A stretch of 64,000 nucleotides of DNA from Ditylenchus dipsaci (taxonomy: Eukaryota > Nematoda > Chromadorea > Rhabditida > Anguinidae), in assembly GCA_004194705.1 (NCBI GenBank), contig SADC01000880.1:60576-124575 (forward strand), read 5' to 3'. Position 1 is the stretch's first letter. Each line of letters starts with the position of its first letter. Both the position numbers and the translations under genes were made by a program. The notes beneath the pieces were generated by a model, which saw nothing but the letters and a program-made list of their open reading frames with translations, did not search any database and had not been told where the DNA came from. Below are positions 44,780-56,871 of the stretch, in pieces.

Positions 44780-45516
44780 AGTGGATATTCAGTTCATAGG
44801 AAAAATGGCGCCTTTCAACTTGTTTTGAATATAAGACAGTGCGCACTGAAGGGTTGAATACAGTCAAACCTCTTAATAATAAACTTCCAAAAGTTCGTCC
44901 GTCGACACTTTCTTACCTCAATTTTTTAAAATTTTTTCTATTTTTTTTTACAGTCTGGCTTCAAATATCGTCAGGATTACGATTTTGCCAATCGTTTTGG
45001 CAAAAGAAAAAACTTTTGACCTTAAAAAAACAAAACCTTTCATTAACGTAAGCGTGTTTTCAAAAAAACCTTACGTTAATCGGAGGTTTTGCTTTTTTAG
45101 TTCAAAAGTCTTTTCTTTCGCTAAAACGATACGCAAAATCGTGATCCTGACGATATTTGCAGCCAGACTGTCAAAACAGAAATATAAATTTTGTTAGAAA
45201 ATCTAGGTACAAAAAGTGTTGGACCTAGGCGGGTACGAACTTTTCGGGGTTCGTTATTGGGAAGCTTAACTGAAGTTTGATTGACAGGAAATCCTCGTTT
45301 TTAAATCTTCATATGTTATTCTATTTAGAAATGGCTCCCATTTCTTACAACGGAGATCATTACCAGAATTCGAACCACGGTAATTTTTTTATTGACACGC
45401 CGATTTCTGACTGGAACGACGGTTCACCCTGGTTCAGTTTTTCATGAAGAACACGAATATCACAAAATCAGGCCCTTAACTATAGTGCAATAACTCCAAA
45501 AAGCACAATTTTTTAA
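44780..45516. repeat. Tandem segmental duplication, unit 2
   Basis: Second unit, with flanks GTGGATATTCAGTTCATAGG and AGGCCCTTAACTATAGTGCA as in unit 1. It includes the 55-bp segment missing from unit 1. Confidence 0.8.
44861..45272. mobile_element. CAG3 MITE, 412 bp
   Basis: Paralogue of 44172-44580 created by the tandem duplication. Same ends and a similar interior. Confidence 0.75.
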
Positions 45517-46165
45517 CAACTCCTTGAGATCAGGTTTTTTTTCTTTAGTCTGGCGAACAGTGAATTTATTCAGATCTGCATTTGCTTTTATACAGAGTGC
45601 CACAACTTCATCGCCTTTTTTGCTTTAGATATCAATTTTTTTTCGCAATCGTTCAGCAAGATTTCCAGTTTCTTAAAAGGAAGACAGTTTTGGCCTTTGT
45701 TTGGCCCAAAACTGTTATTTCTTATAAGTTTTATGTTTTGCTTCTACGTAAAATTCTTTGGTTACTTTTCCTGTGCCTGACCAGCTAACGGACAGTTATC
45801 TGGTTTGAAATGCTAGATTCTCTAACTCGGAAAAACGCAGAGAGCATTTTGGGAAATAACAGAATATGGCACGATAAACCCATGGTGGCCTTGAAAAGAC
45901 ACAAAATTTTATTCAGCTATTTAGGAAAAGAAGAAGAGTAACCGAAACTTTCAGCCAACTGGCAAAAAGTTAAACTTAAAAACCAAACGAAAAAAAGCCT
46001 AGAATTTCCTCTTTCCGACAAGCAAAAAATTTCACTAAGAAGCTGATGAATACAAAGTTATTGTAAAAACAAAAAGAAAGCCAATATGGGACACCCGATA
46101 AAAACTCGGTGTCAAATTTTGAAATAACACTAGAATAATACCCAGAACTGGAATAACATCTAGAA
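45517..46165. other. Intergenic, nothing recognised
   Basis: Short open frames without motifs. Confidence 0.3.
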
Positions 46166-46555
46166 ATACAGGGTGGCCCATCATAAACCAGCGGATTTGT
46201 TATTCGACATAACTTTTTTTTTTTTTTTTTTAAGCAAGATTTATTTTTTGTTCTAACGAGGAATGGATGGGAAAGCGAATGACACCAAACTTGCAACTAA
46301 AACTTTATTTGAACACTTACTAACAGCAACAGACAAAAATAACAACAATTTTCGCTCAATATTCTTGCTTCACGCATCCCATCGACGTTTGCTGTCCAGC
46401 GAACACTTAAATTCAATTGTCTTTAAAGAAATCGATCACTCACTGCGAAAAAAAACTGTAAAATTTTTGACCTGGCTGACGGCCGACGCTGAGGAAAATT
46501 TTCCCGATTCAGCCACCTGAGGCTGATGACTGAGGTGATCGTTGAGTATACCACC
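46166..46555. mobile_element. Possible mariner-type remnant
   Basis: The left edge is TACAGGGTGGCCCATC at about 46169 and the right edge is ACCACCCTGGT at about 46550. A plus-strand frame (46263-46520, 85 codons, including LATKTLFEHLLTATDKNNNN) lies between but is not recognised. Confidence 0.3.
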
Positions 46556-48160
46556 CTGGTCGCAATGTGTATTGACCCCCGCCGTACCCCTGCCTCGCCG
46601 AGAGGGTTAATACAATTACAGGAAATACGGTACTTGTAAGCATTTACATTTTTACATAGCACATAGTATCACATTTTATTTCAAATCTTTATTTTTTTAT
46701 TTAGGAAGGGCTCCTATATCTTACAACGGAGATCATTACGGAAGGTTTAACCATTAAATCTTTTTCAATCAGGATGATCATCTTCCAATGGTATTTTTTA
46801 TTAGATAAATAATAGAATCACGCTTTTCTAATAGAGCCCCTCCTTTTTTCGACAACGATTCCGGTGGTGGGTGGGAGTGGGTAGGGGTGGTGGGATGTGA
46901 GGGCTCAGGTTGAAGTAAGCGGCTAAGGCGGAGGGCTTGGCTCAGTTCAATTCACACAGTAAAGTTTACCTCCAGGGAGGCTCCGACAGCATTAGTTCCA
47001 TAAAAATCCTTCACACTATTATAAAAAATAAAAAGTTGTTTGAACATTGCAGATAAAAAAACATTAAAAATTTTTTCAACACATACAACATCACTAAAGA
47101 TGGAATGTACATAATGGTTTCCTTGACGACAAGCTGATGCTTTTCATTAGTCTTTTCATTTTACAATTTCTAAAAGAATGAATTAAATGCTTCTGATTTT
47201 TCGGGTTGAATTCTATTGTAATACTGAATATTGCGTGTGAGCAATTCATTTTCGGTTCAACTATATTATCATATTTTCTTCAATATACTTATCAACTTTT
47301 GAAAACTTGGAATATTTGCGTTTTTGACCAAGAACAAGAAGTTAAATCATGGTGGTAGTCAAGAAAACACCTGTCCAAAATGTTGGATAAGATTTAGGCT
47401 CTTAAGATCAACGGAAGTTATTGGAGAAAATACGCATAGTTGAACTGTTCAAGATTTAAAATAAAATTTTTGTTTATAAAGTTTTACAAACACGTGTTTG
47501 CGACTACTGAATGTTGTCAGTCAATCGAAAAAAAAACACACACTAAACTTAAACAAATCAATTCTCAGTCTTATTTTTAATAGGTCAATTCGCTATTCTT
47601 GCGGAACTATTGTTTTGGCCATGTTTTTTTTTACTGATTTTGTTTTGACAAAAACTTTTTTCCCCACATGTCTGCCACTACCCCTTAGATCAAGTACAGC
47701 ACGGCTAATAGTGAAACCGTAACTTCAAACGGATCGCCCAACATCTATGCTTTTTTCTTTCTATGTTCAACGATCATGAAGCGATTGAAAATAGCAACCA
47801 CAGTGTTGGCACAAAGAGGCATATACGTAAAATACAATACTTAATCTAGCGCATTCCGTTTTCTTTAGGTACTCAGAATTAAGAAATGCAGAGAAAAGAA
47901 AATTTTTGTTTTCTGGCGAGGAATTAGAAATTTGACAGATAATAATGGACGTGAGAGTAGTTTCTATAGTTAATCAACCATGTTGAGCTCGAATTCGGTA
48001 TCGAAATTACAGGTTCGCTTATCGAAAAATAGTCCCGTCAAAAATCGGTCGAAAAAATAATTTTTCGACAAAATCACAGGAGGGGTCAAGGCGTATTTTT
48101 TAGTGTCACAGGTTCAAACCTTCGTGGCAGCTGGTAGTAACAAAATACCTGAAAAAGGAC
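46556..48160. other. Intergenic, G-rich motif and TAC ends
   Basis: A TAC right end GGAAATACGGTA lies at about 46621. A G-quadruplex-type motif lies at 46865-46894. 46900-48160 shows no coding region or clear repeat. Confidence 0.35.
46865..46894 (+). other. G-quadruplex-like motif
   Basis: GGGTGGGAGTGGGTAGGGG gives four G-runs of at least three with loops of one to three bases, unusual in this AT-rich context. Confidence 0.5.
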
Positions 48161-48164
48161 AAAA

Positions 48165-48405
48165 TGACCGAAATAGACAAAGATGCACGAGAAGGGAAAG
48201 AATGATAAATCTGGGCCGAAATGCCCGAACTGGGCCAAAATGTTCGAACTGGAACAAAATTACTTAACAGTGCTAGAATGCCCAAACTAGGCGGAAATGC
48301 CCGAGCAGAGCCAAAACGTTTGAATTAGGGCATAATGACCGAAAAGGGCCGAAATAGTCAAACTGCGCAGAAATGAAGGAAGGGTGCCGAAACGCCTAAA
48401 CCACC
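48165..48405. repeat. Degenerate 16-18 bp repeat
   Basis: Variants of GGGCCGAAATGCCCGAACT recur about a dozen times. Translation is meaningless in all frames. Confidence 0.6.
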
Positions 48406-48789
48406 AGCGTGTAACGTGCGCAAACGAGAGTAGTTAACCACCCAGATTTTGGACTTTGATTGATTTACGACCCCACTGACAACTACCCAAAAACCCTTTG
48501 ATCTTTGCCGACATGCGGGAAAATTTTGCGGTAAATTTTTTTTTGAATTATTTTTCCCGAATTTTCAATTTTTTCAATTTCGACTTATTTAAACTTTTTC
48601 ATTTTTTCGATTTTTTCGAATTTTCCGATTTTTTCGAATTTTTTCAAATTTTCGAATTTTTCGATTTTCGAATTTTTCGACTTTTTTGAATTTTTTAAAT
48701 TTTTCATTTTTTTCAAATTTTTTAAATTTTTTAAATTTATCGATTTTTTCGATTTTTTTTATTTTTTGAAAACTAAAAAAATAATACAC

Positions 48790-48862
48790 ATCCTAAGAGA
48801 GGTTGAACCCTCAATGTGAATCTTACAGTGGAGCGCTCTTCACCACTGCGCTATACTTGTTA
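48790..48862 (-). repeat. tRNA-derived SINE head, S3
   Basis: Minus strand: A box TAGCGCAGTGGTGAAGAGCG, then B box GAGGGTTCAACCTC about 45 bp on, with a self-pairing T arm (GAGG/CCTC). Body and acceptor stem are absent. Confidence 0.6.
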
Positions 48863-48997
48863 CTTGAGTTATTTGTTTGGAAGTGTTATATATGTGTCTA
48901 CCCGATTTTTGTCGAAAAAAAAAGTTTTTTTAAGTGTAGACTTTTGAGACCTTTAAGACTTTGCCAAAATGCCGACTTGTAGAACTCTTAGACGTCT

Positions 48998-49092
48998 TTG
49001 CGCGTCGCAGTGGTAGAGCTTTCGGTCTTAAAATTTCACGTAACAGAAAGGGCTGTTTCCCTAGGTCACCAGTTCAACACCATCCGTGTACA
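48998..49092 (+). repeat. tRNA-derived SINE head, S4
   Basis: A box GTCGCAGTGGTAGAGC at about 49004 and B-like CAGTTCAACACC at about 49069. Spacing is about 65 bp. Only weakly tRNA-like beyond the boxes. Confidence 0.45.
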
Positions 49093-50576
49093 ATTTTGAT
49101 ATTTAAATTTCTCACAAATTTCGTTTTTACTAGACAATTTGATGCGAAATCGAAAAATAGGCAAAGCACGTAAACATCAAATTTCGATTTCGCCTGTACA
49201 AATTTGATTGCAGGTCAGATGAAAGCCCAGACTTTAAGTCAAATACAAAAAGTTACCCGAACTTCAATCTTTTCGAAAATAACAAAATCATATCTTCACT
49301 AAAGAGCTTGTACCAAAATTTAGCCCTGGGCCTGCTCTGAAAATTTGAGCAAATCGTGACAATTATTGAGCATCTATGAAAACTAGAAGCCATTTCAAGT
49401 TTAAAACTCACTTTTCTGGTCTAATTTCACAAACTTTTTAGCTTTTCGCATAAATTTACATTGCTCCCCAAAATGAACCTGATGAGACATTTAAAAAGCC
49501 GTGCATCCTATCCGTGCAAGCCTATGCTGAAGGCAACAGGAAAAAAACAAGATCAGACGCAAGAACGAAAAAGATTTCAAAACAGTCTGAAAATGACCAT
49601 TTTAAAAAAAGTTCGTTTGGCGTCGATCCTTCTAATGCACTTAGATTCAAATTTCGGGAGGCTATGTCCATTATTAATCGAGTCGACCACACGTCAGTGC
49701 AGGGCTCGGAAAACAAAATTTTTAAATAAAGGACATGTTGGTAAAATAAAGGACATTTGGTCAACAAGTGCTATGAAATTTCCTCTTGTATTTATACAGA
49801 GGAAATTCAGGGCTTTACTTTGGAATGCAATTTTATATTGAAATGATATGTTGTGACATATTTTCAACTGTTCGCAGTTTTCACAGAAAAAAAATTACTC
49901 TGCATTTTGAGACCCCTAATTTTTGAAAGTTTTTAAATAGAAAATGCCCAATTCCAATCTGCTTTTCGATCTGTGTTAGATTTTACACCCTGCCCCTTTG
50001 CAGTGGAAATTCGAAATAATAAAAAAGGGTACCGTCGTCCTCATCATCAAAACACATAATTTGGGAAGAATAATACAGTTCCCATAAACATCCAAGTCTT
50101 AAAAGTGTAAAAAGTGCTGTGAAATTTCCTCTTGTAGTTATATAGAAGAAATTCAGGGCTACACTTTGGAATGCAATTTAATATTGAAATGCACTTTGTT
50201 CTGCATATCAGTCAAACTCTCTTAAATCACTCGAAAAATCTGAATCTCAACCAATCTGAATTTAACCAGCGCCTGATAGAGACAGTCTTTTTACAGTCCA
50301 TCGCCTTCCTTTACTTTTGTAATACACACGTAACAAAGGGTGGCAACAATAACACCATTTCAGAAGTTTATAAACAAAAGACAAACAAAGGATAAAAACA
50401 TCATTCTTTGCCATCTTTTTTTCAAATGCTAGTTACGAAAAAATAAAAACTTTTAACTTTTAAACTTTTAGCCCAAGTTTTAACCAAAATAAAACGCAAC
50501 AAAAGATTACAAAAGGTGGCTGTAAATGTTTTCTTACTCTTTTAAAGGGGAAATCTATTTAGGTTTGAAAAAATGG

Positions 50577-50640
50577 CTTCGGTGGCGCTTGCTTTTTGTC
50601 CAAAATGGTGCACACGTTCGATTCCACATGGTGGCACCCT
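50577..50640 (+). repeat. S1 SINE fragment
   Basis: B box GTTCGATTCC (50616-50625) followed by ACATGGTGGCACC. A partial A box lies at GGTGGCGC (50581), with part of the head deleted. Confidence 0.5.
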
Positions 50641-51385
50641 TATTATTTTGGATTGTTTGGCTTTGATGTATTAGTTCAGTTGTATTAGTGCAGTGTAAAT
50701 GGATGGTTATGTATTTCTCATGTTTTGCCCTTATATGAGGGCAATTTTTTTTAAACCATTATTTGAGCGCGTTTTGGTTTCACTAAAATTAACGTCCTAA
50801 GCTAAACTTTTTGCTCAATATCATGAAAAACATATTCAGAAGCTCCAAGAAGCATTACCTTTGACATAACCTGACCAAAACCTGACCTGACTGACTAAGT
50901 CCAAAACCTGAAAATAATGCATTTCTAACTTAGAATAAGCCTTAAGTTTTTTTCGGTTAGGTCAGCGTATGTAAGAAAGGCCTCAAACGTGCTTTTTGAA
51001 GGCTTTAAACATACAAGGGTAAAAGAGTAAAGAAAAATTTTTGGTACCCTTTTCCCGCATTTTCCTTGTAATTATGTTTGTCAGATATTTTTTATTTGAC
51101 ATTTCACTTTCGCAAATTCCAATATAAATCTATAATAAAATAGTGCTTAAAACTCAAGACTTTACTATTCTTTCTGTTGCACTTCAATAGGCTTTCGGCA
51201 ATCTCAATAAAAAGAGCTTTTGTGCATTTTCCAATATTTAATTTGGTCGATTGACCTCACTACGATTCTAAAAACCTTTAGAGTCCTTCTAAATTTCACT
51301 AGACTAAGTATTGATTAGAAACGAAGTTGTGTATGTGTTTTTAATGCCGACGTCCGTAGTAGAGATATCCTAATTTTGCTTGCTT

Positions 51386-51805
51386 TCACCAAACATTCTT
51401 CGTCTTTATAACAGCATGCAAACTATTCATTACCAAAACTATCTTTTTTGTCTTGATATTACGAATCTTCATTTCGATTCTATTCTTTACCTCAATATAA
51501 GATGTTTCACTCATGCTGTCAACATTTAGTTCACCAACAGGTCTATTCGTTGACATTTTCTTTAAAAACTTTAAAGTCGCATACCTCACCTCGAACAAAT
51601 TATAACTAATGGTTACAATTACAATTACAATTGTTACAATTTGCCTATTTTTTGTGAAGAATTGTAGACATTCTCGGAACAATAATGTGTGGGTATATGA
51701 TATAGGATTATGATATATTGCTACCATATGGCTATATAAACCAAAGACAAAAGCTTTCATACACGTTCTTATACCTTTTCGGCTTTCATATGTCATGATA
51801 TGCAT
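51386..51805 (-). CDS. Unrecognised open frame, 139 codons
   Basis: Longest frame in the spacer. It has a hydrophobic stretch (IVTIVIVIVTISYNLF) after about residue 55 and a charged C-terminal part (KNRIEMKIRNIKTKKI). No known motif. AT-rich DNA gives frames of this size by chance at times, and part of the hydrophobic run comes from the ACAATT repeat. Confidence 0.15.
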   Translation of the reverse strand: MHIMTYESRKGIRTCMKAFVFGLYSHMVAIYHNPISYTHTLLFRECLQFFTKNRQIVTIVIVIVTISYNLFEVRYATLKFLKKMSTNRPVGELNVDSMSETSYIEVKNRIEMKIRNIKTKKIVLVMNSLHAVIKTKNVW

Positions 51806-54800
51806 GAATAAGAGATTAGAGATTTAGTTCAGCTTTTATTAACCGAAGATTTTGTATTTGATCTATCTATTTATGTTTTGCTTACACCTTTAATTATTTC
51901 GACTTATCATCCCTACCAAAAATCCAAATAAAGCGTATTTTGAGTTCCCTAGGCCTTTTTTATTGGGTATAAATTCTTGTGTTTAAATTTATTGTTAACT
52001 TAGGATAAGCCTTAGGCTTTTGGGTAGGCTTTTTTAGACTCAAAATGGGTCAGTGTGTGTTAGCTATTATGAGGCTGTCGGCTAGCCTGAGTAAGTAATT
52101 AACTACCACCCCCAACTAAAACAAAATACACGTCAATCAAATAAACCAATTCTAGTGATAGGGTGGATGCAGTCTTAACTATGGAAATAAGTCAGCAAAA
52201 GTTGCAAAAAAAAATGTTTGCGAAAAAATAACACAAAGTTTTGTATGAATTACAGATGCAGATGTGTTTTGGCACGTCTTTTTATTTAAAAACAATGGCA
52301 AAAGACCATTGCAAACACAAGATTTAGTTCTGTATTCTTTCTGTATTCTTTCTCTACTCAGAGAGCAAATAATATTAGTATAGCAAAGGATTCGTTTTGC
52401 TTTCTTTTAATTATAGCTTAGGCTAGCTACCGAGGTAAGCTATTTCTACGACACTACGAATGTCAAAAATTGTTGGTTTAATTTATCATTCTTAATCGAG
52501 ATTCGAAAAGTTAAAAATAATAAGAGCATATTAAAATTATCCAAGTTTCAGCCTTACAGTCAAATGTTAAAACACATTGCTGTCAGTTTTTTAATTTTGT
52601 TAACCATCTCTTAAAAAATCGTTTATATTAAGCAAGCTTTTTACCAGCAAAAGCAAGTGTGAAACATCTTTTCTAATCAAAAATCAGCATTTCATGTTAT
52701 AGCTGACTCATGAAAGACACAAGAACGACAACAAAACAGGATTTAAGAAAACTAAAACTTTAAGAAAAAGGAGAAAGAAAATACCAATTACACAATAGAA
52801 GAAATACCCAAAGCAAAAACCACCATTTTCGGAAATTCAAAAGATTTTAGTCTGTAGACCGGAATCCAAAAAGACATAACAAATTTTTAGGCTCCTATTT
52901 TTTCAGGCTTAGCCTTTTTCAGACTCAGAATCGATCAGAGTGGGTTAACTTTTATGAAATCCTATAATAATTTTATAAACTTTCTTAATTCTTAATATTA
53001 GTCTTTATGAATATGTTTGGAGTCTGTTAATAACTAGTAGGATTCTTTTCGACTTTTTTTTTGTTTCGACTTTTTTTTGTTCCTTGGAGCGTTTTTTTGA
53101 GTAAAAATTCTTGTGCTCAAATTTATTTTAACTTAGGCTGAGTTAGGCTTTCAAATCTTAGACTTTTGTTGAATACCAAGGTCGCCTTTCTGTATAGACA
53201 GATATATCTCCTTTTTCAAATTCTACTTCAACTCAAAATCAGAAAATTTGAAAAAATAAAGGAATAACTTTGGGTTCATGTTTAGCTTCTAAAAAGTTCT
53301 TGCTAGCAGATAAATGGGTTCTTCTCCATTTATTATTTTTTGCCATGTAGTGGGTGGTCTAAAAAATTCGAAATTTTTTTGAATTCGCTAATTTTTACTT
53401 CAAGACAAAGACAAAGACCAAGACAAAGACAAGTAATTGATTAAAAGTAAAGAGTATGGTGGATTAGTGAGTTCACATGAATGCAAATTTGGTCACCATG
53501 GCATTGTTTGACGAATGAAGGTTATTTTTAGTTTGCGTAACACAAAATAGAGAAGCTAAAGTTTTCAAAACACGTTTACCGTCGTCGAAAATTAGAACTT
53601 GATAATTCAACTTACTAAAGCTTACAAAGTTTACTTACAAAAATCAAATGTTAGAAGAAAAAACATATCGTATGAGATTTAAATAATATTATAGTACAAA
53701 AACCGCCAAAAATACTGTTAAAAAAATTTTTGCATACCAATTCGTTTACGAACTTAAAAAACTGTTTCATATATACATACGGCTGAAATTTTTAATAAAA
53801 AAGAAATGTAGTGATTAATGGAATAATTTATAAAGGAAATGCTGTATACAAAAATAGCGATATGAATTAGAGGGCAGAATTCGGTAATCAGAGGCGAAAT
53901 TTAGTTGAGCATTTTTTTAATTCCCATATTTTTCAATTACCCAACGGTGGTTTTATTTTCAAGTTCCCTCCAGGGCTAGATTTATTAGAAAAAGTGGTCT
54001 AAAAAGAAGGAATACGGTAGTTTCTCTGAGCGACGCTCAATATAACTAATCTTCAAAATTTCGTTCCTCCTAGGTCCTTTACTTTTTTTTTACCCTGAAT
54101 TTGAATTTTTCGTCACGTATTATTGTTTTGTTTCGAAAACTACAAACATTCCTATTCAACTGGTAATTTGAGGAAAAGAAAAACATGTGTCGTTTTGAAT
54201 GTTGTCTATGCAATTTGTGCTATTTTGGTTTGTGCAAATTGAAAAGTATAAATAGGTCATATATATCAGATTCACAATCTTTCCTATAAAAATCTGAGTA
54301 AAGTTCAAAGGAAAGTCTAGACTTTACGTCAAATAAAAGTAAAAATACCTAAAACTTTAACTTAATAAATATCAGATTAATGCCTTATAGACAATCAGAC
54401 AGTTTTTTTCATATTGTCACATCTTCTTTCTTTGAAAGAATTTTTTTTGAACATGACTGACTAGATTGAACCAAGAGACAAAATCTCTTATCAGAAAGGT
54501 AAAGACGGCTGAATCGCGAGTAGAGAAGTAAAAATGTAGTAGTAAGTAAAAAATTGGAAAAAATACATTCATTGAAAAACAAACTTAAAGCTGCCAAATT
54601 TATTATAAAAAGTACATGCTTGAAAAAATTAAAAGATCCCGTGAAGCAATCGAAAAATTTATATTTCCTTGATAGTGTCGACAAGTTTAGGTTGTCATAT
54701 GTATATTCTAGAAAATTCAATGGAGTCTGAATCTCAGACCAGCTCTTGGATCACACATTATCGTCTATATAAGCTGGTCACTAACTATTTTGATGGCCTT

Positions 54801-56404
54801 TTCAACAAACTTAATGAAATTAATATCGAATATTCTCACATATCCAGTCTCATAACCTCACTTCATTCAAAAACAAAGTGTCATGTAGACGGTCATTTTG
54901 GTGTTTGGAACTTTCAGACACAAATCTCAAAATAAAGTCGAAATCTAGTGATAACTATTCAGTCGCCACAATGCCTAAAATTTTACAAATTTTTTTCGCA
55001 CTTTTCATAATAAATCCACTTGTTTAAAAATTGTTGATCCAACATACGATCTGAAATACACGTTTTTACGAAGAGTTAGAGCCAGTTGACTTACATATCG
55101 CGCAAAATGTCGTGTAAAAGTGAGAAATGTGGTTGCCGCTAAAGATGGGTCTCGATGTAACACTACCTTGGAACCGGAAAAACCGCCCTTGGACCGCCTT
55201 TGAGTCTCGAATATACTTTTTACTGTTTATTAACAGCAAGCAACCCATTTAACACTCCATAAAAATAATTGTACAGAGAAGGAAACGACGAAGGGACAGC
55301 AAAGTGGACAGTAAATGAAACAATGTTTTTCTTGCCGCTATCCTTTTCTGTTTTTTGTTTAAACTTCTGAAATGGTGTTATTGTTGCCACCCTTTGTCGA
55401 TTAATGGTGGACATAGCCTGGGTCGATTAATGGTGGACATAGCCTCCCGAAATTTGAATCTAAGTGCATTAGGAAGGATCGACGCCAAACGAACTTTTTT
55501 TAAAATGGTCATTTTCAGACTGTTTTGAAATCTTTTTCGTTTTGCGTCTGATCTTGTTTTTTTCCTGTTGCTTCAGCATAGGCTTGCACGGATAGGATGC
55601 ACGGCTTTTCAAATTGTCTCATCAGGTTCATTTTGGGGAGCAATGTAAATTTATGCGAAAAGCTAAAAAGTTTGTGAAATTAGACCAGAAAAGTGAGTTT
55701 TAAACTTGAAATGGCTTCTAGTTTTCATAGATGCTCAATAATTGTCACGATTTGCTCAAATTTTCAGAGCAGGCCCAGGGCTAAATTTTGGTACAAGCTC
55801 TTTAGTGAAGATATGATTTTTGTTATTTTCGAAAAGATTGAAGTTCGGGTAACTTTTTGTATTTGACTTAAAGTCTGGGCTTTCATCTGACCTGCAATCA
55901 AATTTGTACAGGCGAAATCGAAATTTCTTGTCCTTAAAACGAGTTGTTTTGTGTTTATAAACTTTTCGTAGTTCTAAAAACATTAGAGTTCGTACTAATA
56001 TAAATGGTCTATTTCAAGCTTATATGTGACCGTGGGCTTAGCACTGGGGGGGAATTTTTTTTTGAGAGCACTGTTGTGTCATAAAGAAACAAATCAAATC
56101 GATTCCAACCTAATTTGCCTATTAGGAATTGAAAATCGCTCTGGGTTAAAAAGTTTCAAACATGACAAATTACAGGATATCGCTAAGCAAAAGAAATACT
56201 GTCAAGCCCCACAGTAAAATTCGAACCATTTTTAAAAATACTGAAAGCCTAGGTTTATATGACGGTTATAAACAACTTCGAGCATAAACTAAGTTACAAA
56301 TTATTGTATTTTTTTGGTTTGATGGTTTGCGAAAAAGACTAACACGGATTAGTCGAAAACTGAACCGTACCTTAAATGGATGTAATATTTAGTACTGCTG
56401 TTTT

Positions 56405-56755
56405 CAGGGCTTCGATCCATCTTTTGAACAAAGCTTTGGGCCGGAAAATTTTCTTACGATATCCGATATGTGGAAAAAGCAATCGATATTCTGATACATG
56501 AAAAGAATTTGATACACAAAAGGGGTGTTTAATATTTTCATAGCAAACTATAAAAAGACCTAAAGAAACTCGCCATTTCAAAAGATTACTCTAATTTAAA
56601 AAAAATGTCGTCCAATTCAGTGCTTATCCAAATTTCTAGACAATCGATATTTTCGATATTTCAAAAATTTCGATCGATATACGGATGAAATATTTTGGCT
56701 TAAATTCTGATTGATCGATATTTCGATACGACATTAAAGATCGCCAACAGCCCTG
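56405..56755. mobile_element. Possible hAT-like MITE, 351 bp
   Basis: CAGGGCTTCGATCC at the left and, on the minus strand, CAGGGCTGTTGGCGATC at the right. The interior is rich in ATCGATATTTCGAT. No matching 8-bp flank is seen. Confidence 0.35.
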
Positions 56756-56871
56756 ATACTTGAGTAATAAATTTCAAAAATAAAAAAATAATAAATAAAA
56801 AATCTTCGAACAAAGTTTAAAATTGTGATAAAAAGAATTAAAACAAAATTTAAAAAAATTCAGGTGTTTAA

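Larger units (their letters stand above)
48410..49690. repeat. Left arm of a 10-kb inverted duplication
   Basis: In order: GATTGATTTACGACCCC, GATCTTTGCCGACATGCGG, an AT-only TTCGAATTTT tract (48530-48780), the S3 SINE head, the S4 SINE head, then 49180-49690, which matches 55415-55925 inverted at about 97 percent by eye. The 49514-49729 frame (SFGVDPSNALRFKFREAMSI) occurs in both arms and looks protein-like but is unassigned. Confidence 0.75.
49691..55399. other. Spacer of the inverted duplication, no recognised gene
   Basis: AT-rich. It includes an S1 relative at 50577-50640, GGCTTTTTTAGACTC-type MITE fragments (50950, 52020, 52910), an ACAATT microsatellite at about 51614 and a six-fold AAGACA run at 53401-53433. 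The longest frame is 51386-51805 on the minus strand (139 codons, with STNRPVGELNVDSMSETSYI), unrecognised. CAG3 and TAC end fragments lie at 53940-54110. Confidence 0.4.

Noticed and set aside
44270..45197. Frames with KKTKPPINV and ELKKAKPPINV on both strands, repeated twice
   Set aside because: Arms of the CAG3 MITE within a tandem duplication.
48498..48789. Phe-rich or Lys-rich frames (FEFFQIFEFFDF and similar)
   Set aside because: Low-complexity TTCGAATTTT tract; composition alone explains them.
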